NCBI RefSeq assembly: GCF_042684665.1
Contig: NZ_JBHULY010000016.1
Span: forward strand, 124,001-188,000
Direction of reading: 5' to 3'
DNA length: 64,000 bases
Source of the DNA: Jejuia rubra
Lineage (GTDB): Bacteria > Bacteroidota > Bacteroidia > Flavobacteriales > Flavobacteriaceae
In this document: piece after piece, positions 8,266 to 16,527 of the stretch
How positions within the stretch are numbered: position 1 is the first letter of the stretch
Layout: each line of letters starts with the position of its first letter
Notes under the pieces: model-generated
Databases searched by the model: none
Seen by the model: only the letters and a program-made list of their open reading frames with translations
Told to the model about the DNA's origin: nothing
Program-made: the position numbers and the translations under genes

Positions 8266-8370
8266 GTTTTAGAAACGAAGTTAGATTTTTGGGATGTTTG
8301 CAAAAAAGAGTAACTGAATTTAATCAATTAGCAATTTTGATATTGGATAAATACGGAAAACGCAAGAATT

Positions 8371-9588
8371 TTATTTCTTATATCGCAGTTTGCCCAATTC
8401 AATATTAATAGCAGTCTTCGCAAGAATGGTGAATACAAATGCACCCAATGCCCAAATCCCTAATGTTACACCAATCTCTATTCCAGTTGGCGTATATTCA
8501 GCTATTTTGCCGTAGGGACCGGGGATAAACCCGGGCACAATCAAGCCAAAACCTTTTTCAATCCAAATGGCTATAAAAAGTATAAAACATGAAAAGAAAA
8601 GTATCTTAAAATTATTTCTGAATTTATGGAAGGTCAGCAACACCGTAGCCAAAACATTCAAAGGAATTGCAGTCCATATCCATGGTAATAATGCATCTTT
8701 ACCATTCAGACCAAAGAACAAATAATATGCGCTTTCACTATGATGTGTGGGTGCATAAAACTCCTTAAAAAGCTCGGAAATCAGCATAATTAAATTGATC
8801 TGTGCAGCTACGGTAACCACCATAGCAATCTTTTTGATGGTTTTATCTTCGATTTTAAAAGCAGTAAAGGCACGTATAACCGCTAGAACCAAAATAATCA
8901 ATGCAGGTCCCGCGGCAAAAGCCGATGCTAGAAACCTAGGCCCTAACAAAGCGTTATTCCAAAATGGTCTGGCTTGCAAACCTTGATATAGAAATGCCGT
9001 TACCAAATGTATGGCCACCGCCCAAAAAACGGACAAAATGGCCCCTGGAACGTAAACACTTGATTTCGATTTTTTGCCCTGATAATGCCTGAAAAGAATA
9101 TAAAATGGTATGGTCAGATTTAAGAACAAATAGCCATTTAGCACCAAAACATCCCAAGTGAGCATTGAATTTGGAAAATTGAACACGCCAATTCCAGGAA
9201 TCATATGCCATAATACCGACGGACCTCCCATATCAGCAATGACGAAAGCCAAGCACATTATCAATGCGGCTACGGCCAACCCTTCTCCTATCAGTACGGC
9301 TTGTTTAAAATCTATATCCTTTAATACATAGGTTGGCATCACTAGCATCACGGCGGCGGCGGCCACACCCACCAAAAATGTGAAGTTGGAAATGTAAAGC
9401 CCCCAGCTTACGCGATCCGTCATCCCCGTGGCACTAAGGCCTTGGTCCAACTGAACCGAATAACAATACATCCCAACCAGCATCATAAAGGTTAAAAATG
9501 CCATCCAGATATGGTATTTTTTTGAACCATGTGTAGTGGTATTCAAACTATCCTTTACTAAACTTTTAAAAACTTTTAATCGTCTCAT
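8371..9588 (-). CDS. NrfD/PsrC-family membrane quinol dehydrogenase subunit
   Basis: Polytopic inner-membrane protein of 405 residues with about nine to ten hydrophobic segments, of the NrfD/PsrC/HybB type. These anchors exchange electrons between quinones and a partner iron-sulfur subunit. It is the last gene of the nap operon, after a four-cluster ferredoxin-like subunit, which is the normal partner of NrfD. No NapC or NapGH is present, so this pair probably carries electrons from menaquinol towards the periplasmic nitrate reductase. A 259-bp gap with a dispersed repeat separates it from the upstream gene, so it may also have its own expression level. Confidence 0.85.
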   Translation of the reverse strand: MRRLKVFKSLVKDSLNTTTHGSKKYHIWMAFLTFMMLVGMYCYSVQLDQGLSATGMTDRVSWGLYISNFTFLVGVAAAAVMLVMPTYVLKDIDFKQAVLIGEGLAVAALIMCLAFVIADMGGPSVLWHMIPGIGVFNFPNSMLTWDVLVLNGYLFLNLTIPFYILFRHYQGKKSKSSVYVPGAILSVFWAVAIHLVTAFLYQGLQARPFWNNALLGPRFLASAFAAGPALIILVLAVIRAFTAFKIEDKTIKKIAMVVTVAAQINLIMLISELFKEFYAPTHHSESAYYLFFGLNGKDALLPWIWTAIPLNVLATVLLTFHKFRNNFKILFFSCFILFIAIWIEKGFGLIVPGFIPGPYGKIAEYTPTGIEIGVTLGIWALGAFVFTILAKTAINIELGKLRYKK

Positions 9589-9621
9589 CTGTATGTCAAT
9601 TAAAACACTTCAATTTTATTC

Positions 9622-9730
9622 TATTTGGGCGTTACCCCATTCGGTCGCTGAGGCTCTCGAAGCGGGGTCGGGCTTTCCGTTACAAGTCCTCGCTCGTACC
9701 TCGCTGTGGGCTTTCCTCTTCAATCCCTAA
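9622..9730 (+). repeat. Dispersed 'TATTTGGGCG...GGGTCGGGCTTTCC' repeat inside the nap operon
   Basis: The core runs from TATTTGGGCG at 9622 to GGGTCGGGCTTTCC ending near 9677, and the tail to about 9730 includes CTTCAATCCCTAAGC. Relatives lie at 3641-3703 (opposite strand) and 42502-42600. It fills much of the gap between the NrfC-like and NrfD-like genes. No open frame of note lies in it. Confidence 0.7.
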
Positions 9731-9847
9731 GCGGGTCTGTCCGCTATCTACCTTTTCTATACCGGCACCAATCCTATCAACTCACTACTGCTTAATCGTT
9801 AGTTTCGATTCAACAGTTAAACACTTCAACAAATACACATTTTCATT

Positions 9848-10966
9848 CTAGTCCATAAAATACCAAAACTTAGGTTCCGTACCCAAATCCTCTTTCAATC
9901 TAAACACCTTCTTATTTTCCAACACCCATCTAATGGTACTATTAGGATCTAACAAATTCCCAAAAATACGCGCACCTGTAGGGCAAGCTTCAACACAGGC
10001 AGGATTTTGTCCTTTTCTAGAACGTTGCACACAAAAGGTACATTTTTCCATCACGCCTTTCTTGCGCATTCTATTCCCTAAATAATGCTGATTCTTATTA
10101 ATTTCATTTTCAGGAACTTCAGGCTTGCTCCAGTTAAAACGTCGGCCATCATAAGGGCAAGCAGCCATACAATAACGGCACCCAACGCACCAATCATAAT
10201 CAACCACTACTAAACCATCATCCTCTCTCCAAGTAGCCTGTACAGGGCACACCTCTACACATGGCGGATTATCACAATGAAAACACTGAGTTCCCATATA
10301 AAAATGACCTTCTGCAGGCACTTCGTGGTAATAATTATCATCGGCGTCATTAAAATTAAAGCCCTTGCCATCCTTCATTTCATGAATACGGATGTATTGC
10401 ATCTGCGAATTTCGATCCTGGTTATTTTCTTCAATACAAGCATTCACACAATCCATATACCCTTGGCACTTTGAAATGTTAAAGGCATAGCCAAACAACA
10501 CATCATCCTGAGCATTCTCATGGGTCATACTGATATTTTTACCCGTTCGCAGTTCATAAGAGCGCATCAATCTATTTACCGTAGCCTCCTTTTCTTCATC
10601 TGTCATCAGTTTATAGTTGCCCTTAAACTGCTCTTCCCAATCTATTTGTGCTTTTTCTTTGGTCTCATCACCGCTTATTACACTGCACGACGTACTTACA
10701 GCGCCAGCACCAATCAATAAACTTGCTGTTAATTTTTTAAACGCGGTACGTCTATCCATTTGAACATCAAACACCTGCGCAAACCCATCTTTCTTTACCT
10801 CATCACCTATAGATGCATTTACCGCTGCTTCTAAAAAAGCATCATCAGTCATCTTTGGTTCATGACTACCACATCCGCCTTCGGTTTTACCGCAACTACA
10901 GGATGTATCAGGTTTTTTTCCGTTCAACCCTAAATCTAAAGAATACCATTTTTTATTCTCACTCAT
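9848..10966 (-). CDS. NrfC/DmsB-like four-[4Fe-4S]-cluster electron transfer subunit
   Basis: Iron-sulfur subunit of 372 residues. Four cysteine clusters are visible: CQGYMDCVNAC (about 165-175), CFHCDNPPCVEVCP (about 228), CVGCRYCMAACP (about 260) and CTFC...CVEACP (about 311-330). A twin-arginine-like motif RRTAFKK with a hydrophobic segment lies at about residues 72-95, after a cysteine-rich 70-residue leader. This internal Tat-type signal resembles the Tat variant of ActB/alternative complex III-type proteins. It is the expected partner of the NrfD-like protein downstream and lies 10 bp after a tetrahaem gene. It should relay electrons from the quinol site to the haem proteins feeding NapA. 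Confidence 0.88.
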   Translation of the reverse strand: MSENKKWYSLDLGLNGKKPDTSCSCGKTEGGCGSHEPKMTDDAFLEAAVNASIGDEVKKDGFAQVFDVQMDRRTAFKKLTASLLIGAGAVSTSCSVISGDETKEKAQIDWEEQFKGNYKLMTDEEKEATVNRLMRSYELRTGKNISMTHENAQDDVLFGYAFNISKCQGYMDCVNACIEENNQDRNSQMQYIRIHEMKDGKGFNFNDADDNYYHEVPAEGHFYMGTQCFHCDNPPCVEVCPVQATWREDDGLVVVDYDWCVGCRYCMAACPYDGRRFNWSKPEVPENEINKNQHYLGNRMRKKGVMEKCTFCVQRSRKGQNPACVEACPTGARIFGNLLDPNSTIRWVLENKKVFRLKEDLGTEPKFWYFMD

Positions 10967-10976
10967 ACCTTAATGT

Positions 10977-11609
10977 TTAATGACCAGACTCTGCTGTAGG
11001 CGCTTCAACCTGTTCTGTATTGTAGCGTGATGGCCACCTCGATTTAAAACTTGGATCGTGCGGATTATGACAATTCACACATGTATACGATGCTCTAGGT
11101 GGTGCCCAACCTGCTACTTTTTTACCATGCGCACCACCTTTCCAATCTTCAAATTGCGAAGAATGACACTGTGCACATAGCTTATAACTTTTATTAAAAT
11201 CTACCTTATTTCCTGTTAATGTATTTAAGGCATTCATATCCTCGCCATTGTGACAGGTTGCACAATTCATTGTGCTTTCATCTGCATGCGCCAAGGTAAT
11301 TTCCCAATGTGCTTTCTTGATATCCTTACTTTGTAATTTGTCCAATCCAACATTATGGCATTCAATACAAGCGAATGATTTTATTTGACCCTTCCGTTCA
11401 GGAATTAAGAAGGTATGTTCGCCTTCGGTAATTTCAACAGTTTTAATACCATCAATCAATGCTTCAGAAGATAAAGTCCCATGATAACTTTTACTTTCGG
11501 CTTTAATTTTATCATTCAAATTATGATATTCACCTTCGCTATGCTTACAAGAAAAAAGCACAACCAAAAACACACATGCTAAACTATATTTGTAGAGCTT
11601 TCTATTCAT
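10977..11609 (-). CDS. Tetrahaem cytochrome c lipoprotein in the nap operon
   Basis: Predicted lipoprotein (lipobox LFSC, Cys21) of 210 residues with four CxxCH sites at Cys81, Cys116, Cys145 and Cys177. Spacing and the histidine-rich ends (for example HGKK near 161, NPHDP near 183) suit a NrfB-like or cytochrome c3/doubled-CXXCH-type electron carrier. Its start overlaps the end of the upstream NapB-like gene by 8 bp, implying translational coupling. In this operon it probably connects the NrfC/NrfD-like quinol dehydrogenase to the NapB-like cytochrome. No enzyme motif seen. Confidence 0.82.
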   Translation of the reverse strand: MNRKLYKYSLACVFLVVLFSCKHSEGEYHNLNDKIKAESKSYHGTLSSEALIDGIKTVEITEGEHTFLIPERKGQIKSFACIECHNVGLDKLQSKDIKKAHWEITLAHADESTMNCATCHNGEDMNALNTLTGNKVDFNKSYKLCAQCHSSQFEDWKGGAHGKKVAGWAPPRASYTCVNCHNPHDPSFKSRWPSRYNTEQVEAPTAESGH

Positions 11610-12297
11610 TGCTATCTATTTTAGTTCTTGAAAAAGGTGTTATTTCTGAAACAACTTTATCCGTTGGCACATGGCATTGTCTACAATTAACACGCTCTGG
11701 GTGTGTTACTCTTATCTCTTTGGGAGCCGCAGGTCCTGCATGACACGATAAACAATTCTCCCGCATTTGAATTTGGTGTGGTATCATGGGCGGTGTGCCA
11801 ATTAAAGCATTATTTACACCCACTTTTGGAGCATTTACCTGCGCCATATTAGTCGCTTTAAATAGCGTATTACTATTTTGTGCTACATGACATTGCCTAC
11901 AATTAATCATTTCTGGATGTGGCGTCACAGACGCATATGCCTTATATTTATTGACAAATCCACCGTTTTGATGGCATTTTAAACATGTATTATCGCCTAA
12001 ATTCATTTCTTCAACAGGGTGCGGAATACTTGGTGGTGCACCATGGTAGGCTCTGTTTTTATAATAATCTTTCAGTAATCGTTGATGGTTTTCATCAACA
12101 GGCATGTTAGCATATTCTGTAGCATATTCAGAACGCTCAAAAACTCCAGCTTCTGACGGCAAATAATAATCAGAACTACGCTCTTCTACTGGAATATAGG
12201 CTTCTTCCAAACCTTGCTGATAACTAAAATTCCAAATGGCAATAAAAGCTATAAAGAGCAGTACAAAAAGTGAAATAATTCCGAGTCGCTTTTTCAT
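11602..12297 (-). CDS. napB: Duplicated NapB-like tetrahaem cytochrome c, probable electron donor to NapA
   Basis: Periplasmic cytochrome of 231 residues with an N-terminal signal anchor (about 6-25). It carries two consecutive copies of a NapB-type dihaem module. Copy 1 has IPH at 91-93, CLKCH at 105-109, TPHPE at 125-129 and CRQCH at 133-137. Copy 2 has IPH at 172-174, CLSCH at 182-186, THPE at 198-201 and CRQCH at 205-209. NapB proteins normally have a single module with two haems, so this looks like an internal duplication giving four. It lies 3 bp downstream of napA. The symbol is by similarity and position. Confidence 0.78.
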   Translation of the reverse strand: MKKRLGIISLFVLLFIAFIAIWNFSYQQGLEEAYIPVEERSSDYYLPSEAGVFERSEYATEYANMPVDENHQRLLKDYYKNRAYHGAPPSIPHPVEEMNLGDNTCLKCHQNGGFVNKYKAYASVTPHPEMINCRQCHVAQNSNTLFKATNMAQVNAPKVGVNNALIGTPPMIPHQIQMRENCLSCHAGPAAPKEIRVTHPERVNCRQCHVPTDKVVSEITPFSRTKIDSNE

Positions 12298-12300
12298 ATA

Positions 12301-14628
12301 TTATGCTTTTTCAACTTTAACCGCACACTTCTTAAAATCTGGTTCTTTGGAAATAGGACAAAAAGCATCCAATGTCACATCATTAATCATCATGTTTTCA
12401 TCAAAAAACGGCACAAACACCTGTCCGCGTGTCGGTAATCCACGCTTATTAATGGACGCTGGCAATACACAACTACCACGTCTAGAACTCACTTTTATAC
12501 GTTCTCCATCTCGTATACCCAGTGCTTTGGCATCCTCTGGATGAAATTCTACATAAGCCTCTGGCATGGCTTTATGCAACACAGGTATTCTTCTAGTCAT
12601 AGAGCCTGTATGCCAATGCTCAATAACACGGCCAGTATTTAACCAAAACGGGTATTCATTATCTGGTGATTCTGCTGCAGGCTCATAAGGGCGCTGCCAA
12701 ATCACAGCTTTCCCATCTGGTTTTCCATAGAAATCAAAATCTGAACCTTCTTTACAAGCGGGGTCGTATTTCGAATTAAAACGCCATTGGGTAGATTTAC
12801 CGTTTACATAAGGCCAGATTACACCAGATTCTTTCTTTAAAACCTCTAACGGTGCCATACCGTGTTTTGCGCCTTCGTGAAATTGACGGTACTCGTTATA
12901 AATTTCTTCAACGTGATTTTCCTTGCTGTAAGGAAACAAATCGCCGTAGCCCATACGTTTAGCCACCTCAATAGTCATCCATGCATCTGGAGTGGTTTCT
13001 CCAGGGCCTTCTACCATTTTATTCCAGTGCTGTGTCCGTCGTTCTGAGTTTCCGTATAAACCACTTTTTTCAATATGCCATGATGCAGGTAATATCACAT
13101 CGGCTACATCTGATGTCGGAGTTGGAAACACATCTGAAACCACCACAAAACAAGACTCTTTTTCCATTGCTGGACGGTAACGACTTGTTTTTGGTAAAGA
13201 CACCAATGGATTTGTAACTTGAGTCCATATAAATTTAATATCACCACGATCAACAGCCCTAAACATTTCTGTAGTATGGTATGTTGGTTTCGATGGAATG
13301 CGCTCGTAAGGCACTTTCCAAATTTTAGCAGCCAAACGTCGGTGCTTTTCATTCATCACTACACCTTTTGGTAATTTGTGTGTAAATGTTCCCACTTCTC
13401 TTGCTGTTCCACATGCCGAAGGTTGCCCTGTCAATGAAAATGGGCCGTTACCTGGTTGTGAAATTTTACCCGTCAATAAATGAATATTGTAAACCAAATT
13501 ATTCATCCAGGTACCGCGTGTATGCTGATTCATACCCATACACCAATACGATACCACTTTTTTATTAGGGTCGCCATAAATAGAAGCCAAATACTTAATA
13601 TCCTTAGCTGATACTTTAGAATATTTGGCAACTTTCTCAGGAGTGTAATCGTTTAAAAATGCTTTATAAGTCTCAAAATCTATTTTTGTTGGTTTATCCT
13701 TAAAATTATACTTGTCTTCAGTACCATAACCCATTTTGGTTAAGCCTTTACTGAAATTACAGTGCTTTTCAACAAAAGATGTATTAACCCAACCGTTATT
13801 TATAATTTCATAACAAATAGCATTAGCAACCGCTAAATCGGTTTGGGGTTCAAAAAGAATAGATTTATCTGATGCAGTACTTGAGCGAGTTGTACGGGTA
13901 GCAAAATCAATAATTTTAGCACCACGCCTTGTCTTTTGCTCTAACATTCTGGAGAATAATACGGGGTGCATTTCTGCCATATTATTGCCCCATGTTATAA
14001 AATAGTCAGCATGATCTATATCTTCATAACACCCCATAGGCTCATCTGCACCAAACGTGGTTAAAAACCCTGCTACGGCGCTTGCCATACACAAACGGGC
14101 ATTACAATCTAAATTATTAGTGCCAATAGCCCCTTTCATTAATTTTGATGCCACATAGCCTTCGGGAATTGTAGACTGTCCGGAGGTGTACATTGCCACC
14201 GCATCTTTACCATGAGCTTCAATGGTAGATTTCATTTTACTGGCTACAAGATCTAAAGCTTCATTTAATGGTGTTTTTACATAACGACCATTCTTTTTAA
14301 CCAATGCATGTGTCAATCTATCTTTGGATTGAATACACATAGTTTGATGATAGCCTTTTACACAAAGTAAGCCTTTATTAACTGAACATTTAGGATCCCC
14401 TTTTACGGCTACCGCTTTTCCATTTTGTGTACCTACAAGAATACCACAACCTACACCACAAAAACGGCAAGGGCCTTTTTTCCAATCTAAATTGGCACCA
14501 TCTGGAATACCCGCCTCTTGCTCTTCGGCAAATAAAATACCTGGAAACATAGCTGCTGCAGCCGTCATCGCAGAGAGTTGCGCCATCTTTTTAATAAAAT
14601 TTCTTCTAGTGGATAATGAATTGTACAT
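12301..14628 (-). CDS. napA: Periplasmic nitrate reductase catalytic subunit NapA
   Basis: Molybdoenzyme reducing nitrate to nitrite in the periplasm. Tat signal STRRNFIKK at residues 6-14 with hydrophobic stretch to about 33. The N-terminal [4Fe-4S] cluster ligands are Cys54, Cys57, Cys61 and Cys89. Cys180 in the ARLCMASAV motif is the predicted Mo ligand, which places it in the Nap/Nas group rather than NarG (Asp) or formate dehydrogenases (SeCys/Cys in another context). The C-terminal molybdopterin-binding domain ('NTGRVIEHWHTGSMTRR') is complete. 775 residues, slightly short of the E. coli 828. napD precedes it by 7 bp. Dissimilatory or redox-balancing function is inferred. Confidence 0.93.
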   Translation of the reverse strand: MYNSLSTRRNFIKKMAQLSAMTAAAAMFPGILFAEEQEAGIPDGANLDWKKGPCRFCGVGCGILVGTQNGKAVAVKGDPKCSVNKGLLCVKGYHQTMCIQSKDRLTHALVKKNGRYVKTPLNEALDLVASKMKSTIEAHGKDAVAMYTSGQSTIPEGYVASKLMKGAIGTNNLDCNARLCMASAVAGFLTTFGADEPMGCYEDIDHADYFITWGNNMAEMHPVLFSRMLEQKTRRGAKIIDFATRTTRSSTASDKSILFEPQTDLAVANAICYEIINNGWVNTSFVEKHCNFSKGLTKMGYGTEDKYNFKDKPTKIDFETYKAFLNDYTPEKVAKYSKVSAKDIKYLASIYGDPNKKVVSYWCMGMNQHTRGTWMNNLVYNIHLLTGKISQPGNGPFSLTGQPSACGTAREVGTFTHKLPKGVVMNEKHRRLAAKIWKVPYERIPSKPTYHTTEMFRAVDRGDIKFIWTQVTNPLVSLPKTSRYRPAMEKESCFVVVSDVFPTPTSDVADVILPASWHIEKSGLYGNSERRTQHWNKMVEGPGETTPDAWMTIEVAKRMGYGDLFPYSKENHVEEIYNEYRQFHEGAKHGMAPLEVLKKESGVIWPYVNGKSTQWRFNSKYDPACKEGSDFDFYGKPDGKAVIWQRPYEPAAESPDNEYPFWLNTGRVIEHWHTGSMTRRIPVLHKAMPEAYVEFHPEDAKALGIRDGERIKVSSRRGSCVLPASINKRGLPTRGQVFVPFFDENMMINDVTLDAFCPISKEPDFKKCAVKVEKA

Positions 14629-14635
14629 ACCTATG

Positions 14636-14872
14636 TTAATTTTGTGGAGTGTTAAAACCAGAAACCAATGCTAAAAGTTTTAGGCTTTCTATTTGTTCTA
14701 TCTTTTCTTTGAGAGCTGCATCAGAAGCGTCGTCTGATGTTTCGGTTACCACAACCACAACGTCTTGATTTGTAGCGGGTACTATTTCACATTCATTAAA
14801 AAGAGATAAGGCATCAATCAGTGTTTGCTTCTCCCCTGTTTTTGGATGTGCCAAATAACTTTTTATCGGCAT
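14636..14872 (-). CDS. napD: NapD-like chaperone for NapA maturation
   Basis: Small 78-residue cytosolic protein that fits NapD in length, predicted alpha/beta pattern and position directly before napA. NapD binds the Tat signal of NapA until cofactor is loaded. Visible features are a short beta strand with SYLAHP, an amphipathic helix, then VVVVV and a second helix ending in SLKLLALVSGF. Sequence conservation in this family is weak, so the assignment rests mainly on context. Confidence 0.75.
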   Translation of the reverse strand: MPIKSYLAHPKTGEKQTLIDALSLFNECEIVPATNQDVVVVVTETSDDASDAALKEKIEQIESLKLLALVSGFNTPQN

Positions 14873-14928
14873 TTAGTTGTTGGTTTTTTATTTCGGACAT
14901 AAAAGTCCTGTATTTTGGCAGGAAATAA

Positions 14929-14944
14929 TATGACAAGTATCATA
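14929..14944. promoter_or_regulatory. TATGA-N6-TCATA dyad between napD and moeA
   Basis: TATGA at 14929-14933 and TCATA at 14940-14944 form a perfect 5-6-5 dyad, the spacing of a Crp box (TGTGA-N6-TCACA). It lies 57 bp upstream of napD and 53 bp upstream of moeA and is a candidate site for nap control. It differs from the AAGTA-type dyads. Confidence 0.4.
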
Positions 14945-14961
14945 TTATGATGAAATTTCAA

Positions 14962-14989
14962 TTCGTTATATTTGTTGGGATATAACGAA
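14962..14989 (+). promoter_or_regulatory. ModE-type operator upstream of moeA
   Basis: Perfect 10-bp inverted repeat: TTCGTTATAT at 14962-14971 and ATATAACGAA at 14980-14989 with 8 nt between. This is the layout and sequence of the E. coli ModE box (CGxTATAT ... ATATAACG). It covers a TAnnTTTG box (TATATTTG, 14967-14974) and ends 7 bp before the moeA ATG, so binding would block transcription. A ModE-like DNA-binding protein is encoded two positions into the operon. Confidence 0.8.
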
Positions 14990-14996
14990 AACCTAA

Positions 14997-16175
14997 ATGA
15001 TTACAATTTCTGAGGCCATTACAATTGTAAAAAATAATGGTCACCCCTTACAACAGGCTACCTTAAAAAAAGTTGAAAAAGCTGGAGGATATCAATTGTT
15101 TGAAGATATTTTGTCCCCTATCAATATGCCTCCATTCAGGCAGTCGGCTATGGATGGGTATGCGGTACATTTACATGATGACCTTGATTACGAGCTAGTT
15201 GGGGAGGTAAAAGCGGGTGACGGCCATACGATAGAACTGAATAAAGGTGAAGCCGTTAGGATTTTTACAGGAGCCGCAGTACCTGATACAGCCAATGCTG
15301 TGATGATGCAGGAAAAAGTGGAGACAAACGGACAAAACATCACTATCGCCAATCAAATTCCGTTGGAGCATAATATTCGTCCTTTGGGCGAACAGGTCAA
15401 TTCCGGGGGTATTGCTTTAAAAAAAGGCACCAAATTGACCCCTGCGGCCATCGGGTATTTACTGTCTTTGGGTATCACCGAAGTTCCAGTTTTTAAAAAA
15501 CCGAACATCGCTATCGTTACGACAGGAAATGAATTGATTGCTCCTGGACAGCCACTTTCTCCAGGAAAGATTTACGAAAGTAATTCTAAAATGTTGTTGG
15601 CTGCACTATACAATTTGAAGTTTTATGATGTGACCTTGTATAACGTTGAAGATGATTATGGTAAAACGGTTAAAACCCTAAAAAAGGCTATTGATGATAA
15701 TGATTTGGTGATGATAACAGGTGGTATTTCGGTCGGCGATTACGATTTTGTTGGCACCGCATTAAAAGAATTAAAAGTAGACGAGCTTTTTTATAAAGTT
15801 AAGCAAAAACCCGGCAAACCTCTCTTTTTCGGGAAAAAGGATGACACCCAAGTTTTTGCTTTGCCCGGTAACCCCGCAGCGGCACTGTCTTGTTTTTATG
15901 TGTATGTGTATATCGCCTTGCAACATTTGATGAGTCGCGAGGATTTGGAATTGCCGAGGATTAAAGCTAAAGCTATAAACAGTTTTGAAAAGAAGGGAGA
16001 TAGACCTCAATTTTTAAAAGGCATTTATAACAACGGTAATGTTGAAATTTTAGATGGGCAAAATTCTTCGATGTTGCAGACTTTTGCGCTGTCAAATGCT
16101 TTGATATTTGTGCCTGCTGAAGTTCCAAAAATAAATAACAATGATACAGTTGAAGTCATTCAATTACCAATTTAA
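14997..16175 (+). CDS. moeA: Molybdopterin molybdenumtransferase MoeA
   Basis: Inserts molybdenum into adenylylated molybdopterin in Moco biosynthesis, in the cytosol. 392 residues, full length for MoeA. Visible family features: MPPFRQSAMDGYA (about 41-53), the central MoaB/Mog-like domain with TTGNEL and GGISVGDYD (about 242-250), and LPGNPAAALSCFYVYV (about 299-314). It is the first gene of a ten-gene Moco cluster and is divergent from the nap operon, whose NapA needs this cofactor. A ModE operator overlaps its promoter. Confidence 0.95.
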   Translation: MITISEAITIVKNNGHPLQQATLKKVEKAGGYQLFEDILSPINMPPFRQSAMDGYAVHLHDDLDYELVGEVKAGDGHTIELNKGEAVRIFTGAAVPDTANAVMMQEKVETNGQNITIANQIPLEHNIRPLGEQVNSGGIALKKGTKLTPAAIGYLLSLGITEVPVFKKPNIAIVTTGNELIAPGQPLSPGKIYESNSKMLLAALYNLKFYDVTLYNVEDDYGKTVKTLKKAIDDNDLVMITGGISVGDYDFVGTALKELKVDELFYKVKQKPGKPLFFGKKDDTQVFALPGNPAAALSCFYVYVYIALQHLMSREDLELPRIKAKAINSFEKKGDRPQFLKGIYNNGNVEILDGQNSSMLQTFALSNALIFVPAEVPKINNNDTVEVIQLPI

Positions 16176-16182
16176 ATAAGAG

Positions 16183-16527
16183 ATGAGCTATAAAATTAAA
16201 AGCCGAATTTGGATTGAATCAGACCAAAACGTTTTGTTGGGCGAAGGGCGAGTACACCTGTTAAAAGCCATACAGGAAACGGGATCACTTTCAAAAGCGG
16301 CCAAATCGTTAAACATATCTTATAAAAAAGCATGGCAATTGCTGGACTCTGTAAACAAGGCGGCCAAAAAACCAGTCACCATAAATAGTGTAGGCGGTAA
16401 AGGCGGTGGTGGTGCTGAATTGACCAATTATGGAAAATCATTAATAACAGCTTTTGATGAAATCAACAAAAATTGCTGGGCGTTTTTAGATAAGGAATTA
16501 GCTAATTATGAGTGCCTAAAGTTGTGA
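16183..16527 (+). CDS. ModE-like winged-helix regulator, DNA-binding domain only
   Basis: A 114-residue protein matching the N-terminal LysR-type winged helix of ModE: ESDQNVLLGEGRVHLLKAI, GSLSKAAKSLNISYKKAW (helix-turn-helix, about 37-54) and a GGKGGGGAELTNYG wing. The molybdate-binding TOBE/Mop domains of full ModE (about 260 residues) are absent. It lies 7 bp after moeA, and a perfect ModE operator precedes moeA, so autoregulation of the operon is likely. The last six residues (ECLKL and stop) are encoded by the repeat that flanks the next gene, so the original C-terminus has been replaced. Confidence 0.85.
   Translation: MSYKIKSRIWIESDQNVLLGEGRVHLLKAIQETGSLSKAAKSLNISYKKAWQLLDSVNKAAKKPVTINSVGGKGGGGAELTNYGKSLITAFDEINKNCWAFLDKELANYECLKL

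Noticed and set aside
14929..14944. Full Crp site
   Set aside because: The 5-6-5 geometry fits but the core is TATGA rather than TGTGA and it occurs once, so it is listed only as a weak candidate.
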